Source of the DNA: Omphiscola glabra
Lineage: Eukaryota > Mollusca > Gastropoda > Lymnaeidae
DNA length: 64,000 nucleotides
NCBI GenBank assembly: GCA_964017045.1
Contig: OZ024794.1
Span: 32,158,315-32,222,314, forward strand
Direction: 5' to 3'
Shown: positions 57,541-64,000 of the stretch, one piece after another
How the letters are laid out: the number at the start of each line of letters is the position of its first letter
Numbering within the stretch: the stretch's first letter is position 1
The notes under the pieces: model-generated
What the model was told of the DNA's origin: nothing
Seen by the model: the letters and a program-made list of their open reading frames with translations, nothing else
Database searches by the model: none
Translations under genes and position numbers: made by a program

Positions 57541-59102
57541 TCTTCAAACGCACACAACATTCTCCCCTTACAATCACCTATTGATTACCTCCTGTGCCAC
57601 CAAGTGGACACAACATTCTACCCTTACAATCACCTATTGATTACCTCCTGTGCCACCAAGTGGACACAACATTCTACCCTTACAATCCTCTATTGATTAC
57701 ATCCTGTGCCACCAAGTGGACATTCTCCCCTTACAATCACCTATTGATTATCTCCTGTGCCACCATGTGGACACACCATTCTACCCGTTACAATCACCTA
57801 TTGATTACATCCTGTGCCACCAAGTTGACACAACATTCTACCCTTACAATCCTCTATTGATTACATCCTGTGCCACCAAGTGGACATTCTCCCCTTACAA
57901 TCACCTATTGATTACATCCTGTGCCACCAAGTGGACACAACATTCTACCCTTACAATCCTCTATTGATTATCTCCTGTGCCACCAAGTGGACACTCTCCT
58001 CTTACAATCACCTATTGATTACCTCCTGTACCACCAAGTGGACACAACATTCTACCCTTACAATCCTCTATTGATTATCTCCTGTGCCACCAAGTGGACA
58101 CAACATTCTACCCTTACAATCCTCTATTGATTACATCCTGTGCTACCATGTGGACATTCTACCCTTACAATCACCTATTGATTATCTCCTGTGCCACCAA
58201 GTGGACACAACATTCTACCCTTACAATCCTCTATTGATTATCTTCTGTGCCACCAAGTGGACACAACATTCTACCCTTACAATCCTCTATTGATTACATC
58301 CTGTGCCACCAAGTGGACATTCTCCCCTTACAATCACCTATTGATTATCTCCTGTGCCACCAAGTGGACATTCTCCCCTTACAATCACCTATTGATTACC
58401 TCCTGTGCCACCAAGTGGACACAACATTCTACCCTTACAAGCCTCTATTGATTATCTCCTGTGCCACCAAGTGGACACTACATTCTACCCTTACAATCCT
58501 CTATTGATTACATCCTGTGCTACCAAGTGGACATTCTACCCTTACAATCACCTATTGATTATCTCCTGTGCCACCAAGTGGACACAACATTCTACCCTTA
58601 CAATCCTCTATTGATTATCTCCTGTGCCACCAAGTGGACACAACATTCTACCCTTACAATCCTCTATTGATTACATCCTGTGCCACCAAGTGGACATTCT
58701 CCCCTTACAATCACCTATTGATTATCTCCTGTGCCACCAAGTGGACATTCTCCCCTTACAATCACCTATTGATTATCTCCTGTGCCACAAAGTGCACACA
58801 ACATTCTTTCCTTACAATCCTCTATTGATTATCTCCTGTGCCACCAAGTGGACACAACATTCTACCCTTACAATCCTCTATTGATTACATCCTGTGCCAC
58901 CAAGTGGACATTCTCCCCTTACAATCACCCATTGATTACCTCCTGTGCCACCAAGTGGACACAACATTCTACCCTTACAATCCTCTATTGATTACATCAT
59001 GTGCCACCAAGTGGACATTCTACCCTTACAATCACCTATTGATTATCTCCTGTGCCACCAAGTGGACACAACATACTACCCTTACAATCACCCATATACC
59101 TT
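57541..59102. repeat. 56/51-bp tandem array with 377-bp higher-order period
   Basis: About 29 units. The long unit (56 bp) is tgtgccaccaagtggacaca plus acattctacccttacaatcc and tctattgattatctcc. The short unit (51 bp) lacks the acaca and usually reads ctccccttacaatcacc. The pattern of long and short units repeats with a 377-bp period (for example from 58191 and again from 58568, and from 58405 and again from 58782), which equals four 56-bp plus three 51-bp units. Many short frames through it repeat the same peptides and are not genes. Confidence 0.97.
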
Positions 59103-59104
59103 TC

Positions 59105-59705
59105 CCCTTTTCAATCTACTGCAACGTGCAAATAAAATTATCCCCCGCCCCCCCCCCCCCCTTAGACATTAACTTTTCCTTTACGGTCACGTGAACGTAA
59201 GCTCTTATTTATGCGCAGTTCGTGGTGAGAAATCAAAAGAAGAAAGAAATTTCAGTCACCTTCTTATAAATATGGGGGTTTCGGGGTTAGTTTGGTGGAA
59301 GGGGTGGGGGGGGGGTGTAGAATAAAAGAAGGATGAGGGCAGGGGTTGACCCCTCCACCCCAACCCAACCCACCTCCCGAGGCCACTGACCCCACCTTTA
59401 CTGCCTCCACCCCCCTCATCAGTCACTCGCAGACTTGAACCCGTTGCCACTGTAGGCAATAAAGATAAGGAAATGACTATGGCCGAGACAGGGGGCAGTT
59501 TTCAACGGCCGGTGCGGGTATTGTTAGACAGTGGGTCCTAGTCTGGGTGTTAAAGGAAACAAAAATATGGAGATTTCTTCTCATGTTATATAATGTGTTC
59601 AATCCATTTGGGGGAGAAGTGAAAAGTGCTGGTATAGAACTAGGAGCGACCACGAAGATATCTATGTTGAAGGCATCAAAACACTTATAGCTTAATCATA
59701 TCATC
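59105..59705. other. Non-coding spacer with G/C-rich low-complexity patches
   Basis: A C-run lies at 59149-59161 and a G-run near 59305-59315. A C/A-rich stretch (59345-59420) is G-poor. Nothing coding was recognised. Confidence 0.45.
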
Positions 59706-59711
59706 ATGATC

Positions 59712-59785
59712 TAGCGGTTCTCAGCCTTCTAATGCCGCGACCCTTTGATGACATTTGCCAAGCTGTGGCGAACCTCAACAGGAAT
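59712..59785 (-). mobile_element. SPIN-like hAT MITE, copy G, truncated
   Basis: It starts tagcggttctcagcc, then taatgccgcgaccctttga and gctgtggcgaacctcaac, matching the first 70 bases of copies C and D. The gggtcgcgaccc half and the second terminus are absent. The break point at about 59785 is where similarity stops, so it is approximate. Confidence 0.82.
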
Positions 59786-59789
59786 TATA

Positions 59790-60690
59790 CCTTGAAATTG
59801 AGGAAGAGGTGTTGAGAAGGGTGAGGGGGCAGAGCTTTTTCGTAAATAAAAAGGTGTTGGTTCTCCATCTTTATCCGGTGGAGGCGTAGGGAAGCAGAAA
59901 TAAGGGCTAAGAATGGTTGGTGGGAGGTTGTAGAGGGCGCTCTGTAATTCAATCCCCCGGAAATATTTAATAAAATCACACACCTGATTATAATTTTGCT
60001 TGGAAGCTGCCAGTTTTTCAGTTTAGGCAAATATATATATAAATAAATGAAACGAAATTGTTAATTTAAAGTTAATCAAACAAGAAAAATCATTTGTCAT
60101 TTGTAGTAGTTTATTTTAGTTAAAATGAAGAATTAAGTTTACAAACGTATAGTACATTCAATTATCATTCATTTGATACCTCATTTGGTCTTACAAACCC
60201 AACAATATTTTAAATCGTTTTTTAATCCCAACCTCTCAAATCTGGTACCCGTGTACCAATAGGTGCAGCCTATTATTACCTTTTATGTTTTTTCTTTGAT
60301 ATGCCGGTTAATGTGTTAAAAGTACTAAATTTGAAACTGTAATCTCATTTATATTTGAACTTCACATTCATACCATCAACTCCACCCACCCCCGTTTTTA
60401 TGAGACTCTTGTTAAATCCCAAAAATTTAACTTTCATTGAATTAAAGTTGCCTTAGTATGCTAAGCTTTGCAATCTCGCTACTTGTAACGTGGTATTTTT
60501 AAAATAGATAACAATCTGAAAATAACTTTTACTAAAATAAATGCTAAATTATATAAATATATAATATTTCGAAGTTCAAATCGTTTTAAGTTTTATGCAT
60601 ACTTATTTGACTTTGTAAAATTTTAAAATTGGTTTTAAAATGCGGTAGCTTCAGTCGTAAAAATGCACTCGCTAAAATATAAGATTAGTC
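59790..60690. other. AT-rich non-coding spacer
   Basis: No arrays or transposon ends were recognised. Minus-strand frames of about 80 codons near 59729-60030 have no recognisable domain. Confidence 0.4.
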
Positions 60691-60699
60691 ACGAATGGC

Positions 60700-60849
60700 T
60701 ATTATTACTAAATCACGTGACCTTCATTATTTTGGCAACATGGCTGCCTACGACGAAAAATAAAAATAACTTTACGTTCTTTAGGGCCTAGATGAGTAAT
60801 AAAAATGTCTATGCAGATTTCTCTAAAAATTTCAAAGTAAATACACCAG
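60700..60849 (+). promoter_or_regulatory. Possible promoter and non-coding first exon of the right-edge gene
   Basis: The sequence caacatggctgcc (60736-60748) fits the AAnATGGC form of a YY1-type site often found at animal transcription starts. The ATG in it opens only seven codons before a TAA. About 100 bp further on, accag|gtaaaatg (junction after 60849) is a good 5' splice site. Joined to the 3' splice site at 63727 this would make a leader exon and an intron of about 2.9 kb containing a hAT element. This is inference without transcript evidence. Confidence 0.3.
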
Positions 60850-61415
60850 GTAAAATGTTTGAAATCTATTTTAGCTAATCTTTTATGTATTAAATGACTG
60901 ACTTAAAAAAAACACACACATTTGGCTGACTCAACAAGCACTTGGGCTTGGGATTCTTGAAATTCATGGGCACCATGGGTCTTGGCACTCTTGGCTTGGC
61001 CTCACGGCTAACGTTAACATTTAATGATTGATCATGTATTAGGGGAAAAAAAAGTAGTGTGGTACGACAGTGTCAGTAAATACTTTCCATTTACTTTATC
61101 TCTGTTCTATTGTTCTAATTCTACTAAGTAAGTTTATGAAATGAATGAGTAAAAGTAAATGAGCTACTTTCTTTTCTAGTCTCTTTAACTTGAAACTACC
61201 CATAGCCCACCATAGTCTCACTCTCTCTGTTGAAGTCCCTTCTGCAAGTGTTCTGTGGTATTCCTCTTTTTCTATTGACTATTGCCATGTAAAATGTAAT
61301 TGTGAATTTCATGATAGAAAATGTTAGCAATCAAACAGTGAAACAAACAAGTACATATAAATAACTAACAAATTTTTAAATCACACTGTCCCTTATGTAT
61401 GTGCTTACTCACACT

Positions 61416-62871
61416 CAGGGCTGGATTAACCTCTAGGCAAAAAAGGCACGTGCCTTGGGCACCAAGCGTTTGGGGGCACCACAAGTCCTCAAGAAAATTT
61501 TTTTGGAACAAATTTAAGCCCAGAAACAACTGAAAATTGAACAAGTGCTATGAAAATGAAGAAATACATTATATTAAAAATTCACATTGCGCATAAAAAT
61601 TTAAAAAACTCCTGGTAAATGGTAATAATGAGCAAAATGCGGCCCATGCGGACTCACTCGGCTTGTAAATAAATAATGCGGTCGTATTCAAATTTTAAAA
61701 ATGTTTGGGAAGTTTTATAAAAAATTTTAAACCATTTTTAAATTTTCAATAAATAATATTAAAATAATAACATTAATTAATTAATTCGACCGGGAACCCC
61801 TTAGTAATAGACAGAAAATGAGCATGTGAACTTGAAAACGTGTGCTGATTTGTATTCTTCACTAGCAGATCACTTGCATAAATCTAGGAATGAATTTGAA
61901 AGATTTGAAGAAGATGCAAAAATAATAACACCAGGTGTAGATTATAAGTCAACTTTGACCCGTAATCGTAAACGAACAACAGTGGTCATTGATGGTGATG
62001 CCCCTGAGGTATCTCTGAATGTCATAGACAAATTTCGTATGTCTGCATTCTACGCCATTGTTGACAAACTTGAGACAGAAATGAGTAGACGAGGACAAAT
62101 ATATAATGATGTAGCAGTTTGATTTTCTTGTTTGGTCGATGTGTCACTATCACAGACATCTCAGTGTTATGAAGAACTAATAAATGCTTATCCTAAAGAT
62201 CTGAACAATAATTTATGTACTGAACTACAACAGTTTCATTCATATATTCGCCACAAGTTTCCTGCATCAAAATCGGAAAACAACATGTTCAATCATGGAG
62301 AATTATACAAAGTAATAGTTAGAGACAACATCGAGTGTGCCTTTCCAAATGTTGAAATCGCCTTGCACATATTTTTAAAATTAATGGTTACTAACTTTTC
62401 AACTGAGTGCTCTTTTTCTCAGTTGAAACGTACAAAAAATCCAAATAGATCAGCAATGAAACAAGAAAGGCTCGATTCCTTATCTCTGCTTATGATCCAA
62501 GCAGATGTGTTGCGCAAAATTAACTTTGACGATATGCTCAAAAACTTCGCTAGATGTAAATCTAGGGAAAAAAACTTTAAAATGTAAATGACAATATCTT
62601 TTTGATTTTTTCATCTAATAAAAAATAAAGTATTTTTGTCTATTATTATTTCAAAATTTATTATTAATTTTAATACAGATATACTTTATTGTAGGTTTTA
62701 TATAAGTGATAGTAGTACAAACTACAAACATATTTGTTAACAACTGTTTTCTTTGAATAATATTGAACATACCAGCGGTCATGGTCAGTGAAAGATCAGG
62801 CGCCCCGGGCAGAATGGGGGCACCCATGTGGGTTTGTGCCTTGGGCACTAAAATGGCTTAATCCGGCCCTG
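61416..62871 (+). mobile_element. Decayed hAT element (ZMYM1-like type), 1,456 bp
   Basis: It starts cagggctggattaacc and ends ggcttaatccggccctg, with perfect 8-base target duplications ctcacact at 61408-61415 and 62872-62879. Just inside both ends lie ggcac(g)tgccttgggcac-type words in opposite orientation. The interior keeps the C-terminal half of a transposase on the plus strand (61811-62587). The N-terminal finger and first half of the catalytic domain are missing, so this is an internally deleted copy. It would lie in the first intron of the gene at the right edge, if that gene model is right. Confidence 0.96.
61811..62587 (+). pseudogene. hAT transposase C-terminal half with one in-frame stop
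   Basis: One frame is open from 61811 to a TGA at 62120-62122 and then, in the same frame, from 62123 to the final stop at 62585-62587. The second part contains NFSTECSFSQLKR, then RSAMKQERLDSLSLL and a basic end. This is the hAT C-terminal dimerisation region as found in ZMYM1-like (TTF-type finger) transposases. The first part has LETEMSRRG. Apart from the single stop the frame is intact over about 255 codons, so the copy is fairly young compared with the BED-finger element at 4476. It lacks the N-terminal half and cannot be a working transposase. Confidence 0.9.
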
Positions 62872-62879
62872 CTCACACT

Positions 62880-63727
62880 GGTGCAATTTTTTTTAACACT
62901 GGCTGAACATGCTAATAGCACAAACTCCAACTCAGCAAATAGCACCACTTTTGCTTTGACATTTATCCCAAGGGTTTTTGCTATAGTTATATCTATTCAG
63001 AGTTTTGATATATTCAACCTTGCTTTCTTCATTCTAGTTCTAATGTTCTCTTTGATTTTACTCTCTTTACTTATGGAGCTTCTCAGATAAGCACATTTAT
63101 AAACTTACTAGAGGGGTATTTCTTTGAGGTTATTTGGACCTCTGCAAATGTTGGTTGTGACAATTTTAAGGATTTTGTTTTTTTCTTCACATTTATATTT
63201 AATCATATCTGATAAGCCATTTGAGTGAGCTTTGATTTTTTGCTTTGCATTTGAAAAATTTTTTGGAAAGGAGTAGCCTACAAAGTCATCTGCAAATTCT
63301 GAATCTTCAATTTGGCTGAAAGGAATAATTCATTTCCATATTTTGTGTAGTGTGGTCCTTTTTTTCACTCTTGATCTACTATCCCACCCACTGCAGCTTA
63401 CATACTAACCAGAGTGATTATTTAAAGAATTAGTAGAATTATCTTAGTTGCAGTTCTGTAACAAGTGGTAATGTTGTTATATTTTTATTACCAATTTATA
63501 AGCCATCTCTGCTTTTTCAAATTAGTAATTTTTCAAAATCCTTATTTATCTTTTTAATCCAGCTTAGCATCACCTAAAATGTTATTTTGTTTTTCTTTTC
63601 CCCAGCTGATCAAAATAAAACTATGATTGATTTTCATAGAGTGAGTCATATATTTTAGCCTGCTCTAAGGCAATAAATAATGTCTAAGATGCAGATAAGG
63701 ACTAACTGACTTAAATTTAAACATCAG
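62880..63727. other. Non-coding, probable intron sequence
   Basis: AT-rich with no arrays. The end has the features of a 3' splice site: a ggactaactgac branch-site-like word at 63699-63710 and AG at 63726-63727. The 100-codon frame at 62788-63090 starts inside the transposon and is not called. Confidence 0.5.
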
Positions 63728-63850
63728 CTGGAAATGAGCCACAGCTTTGGAAGGGGCCGAGGGGCCCTAAAATCAAGGCTGCCACCAATTCATATGCTGG
63801 GTAAACACAACCCAGTGGATGAAGATGAACCACCGGATGTGCCAGTTCAG
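63728..63850 (+). CDS. First coding exon of an unknown gene, continues past the right edge
   Basis: The coding part starts at ATG 63734 (an A at -3 and a purine-rich context, ctggaaATGagc) and runs 39 codons to CAG at 63850, followed by the 5' splice site GTAATG. The junction falls between codons (phase 0). The peptide begins MSHSFGRGRGALKSRLPP, with an arginine-glycine patch near the start, then LGKHNPVDEDEPPDVPVQ, acidic and proline-rich. RG-rich starts are common in RNA-binding proteins, but no domain is present in these 39 residues and I do not recognise the family. The exon is preceded by a good branch site and AG. Composition is richer in G and C than the flanks. The rest of the gene lies outside the window. 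Confidence 0.65.
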
Positions 63851-64000
63851 GTAATGTTTTGGAAATAGACGACTAAATTTCTAATACTAGACACTCAAGT
63901 ACCTATTGCGAATAATGTTAAAATAAAAGAGCAAATGGGGACATTTCTTTCCTTCATGGTTGAGTTTTTTGTTGCTACGCATGTGTCTTCAATGGGAAAC
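63851..64000. other. Intron start at the window's right edge
   Basis: It begins gtaatgttttgg, a reasonable donor, and continues as AT-rich sequence to the window end. No second exon is visible. Confidence 0.55.

Noticed and set aside
1..64000. tRNA, rRNA or tRNA-derived SINE genes
   Set aside because: I looked for the internal ggttcga(a/n)tcc box and typical SINE heads and found none that could be supported by eye. A covariance scan could still find weak ones.

Overview
This is a window of eukaryotic nuclear DNA that is AT-rich and almost gene-free. It is packed with short tandem arrays and small DNA transposons. No operons, ribosome binding sites, CRISPR arrays, rRNA or tRNA genes were seen. 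The host is probably a mollusc, most likely a gastropod. The strongest hint is a set of about 180-200 bp elements whose ends and bodies match what I remember of SPIN hAT elements, a horizontally spread family reported from tetrapods, a few insects, a planarian and a pond snail. That species call is inference. The sequence itself proves only an intron-bearing, repeat-dense animal genome.

Genes: only two stretches look like real host coding sequence. Positions 23194-23541 (+) encode a 115-residue single-pass membrane protein with GC-rich third codon positions, unlike the AT-rich surroundings. Positions 63734-63850 (+) are the first coding exon of a gene that runs off the right edge, with a good branch site, 3' splice site and 5' splice site. 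A possible non-coding leader exon ends at 60849, and a hAT element sits in the intron between. I recognise neither protein.

DNA transposons: hAT elements are the main mobile class, and many have 8-bp target duplications that can be read directly. They are 2098-3530 (1,433 bp, no coding left); 4476-6553 (2,078 bp, decayed BED-finger transposase with its finger segment tandemly duplicated); 8854-9046 (193 bp); 14805-14990 (186 bp); and 61416-62871 (1,456 bp, transposase C-terminal half with one in-frame stop). There are seven SPIN-like copies, at 13084, 16408, 32619, 33425, 44455, 51246 and 59712. The copy at 44455 is split by a 299-bp near-perfect palindrome with its own 9-bp target duplication. 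A further weak candidate lies at 55135-56655.

Other repeats: by adding up my own intervals, tandem arrays cover roughly 14 kb (about a fifth) of the window, with unit lengths of 14 to 91 bp. Two arrays have higher-order structure: 204 bp (6 x 34) near 12.1-12.9 kb and 377 bp (four 56-bp plus three 51-bp units) near 57.5-59.1 kb. A 1.3-kb purine/pyrimidine array lies at 30.8-32.1 kb. A separate dispersed family, often carrying C or G runs, recurs about seven times. On the minus strand near 36.2 kb is a hammerhead-ribozyme-like core, with a decayed relative about 1.4 kb away in the same orientation, as expected of Penelope-like elements or retrozymes.

Almost all the long open frames in the window are reading frames through tandem arrays and are not annotated as genes.
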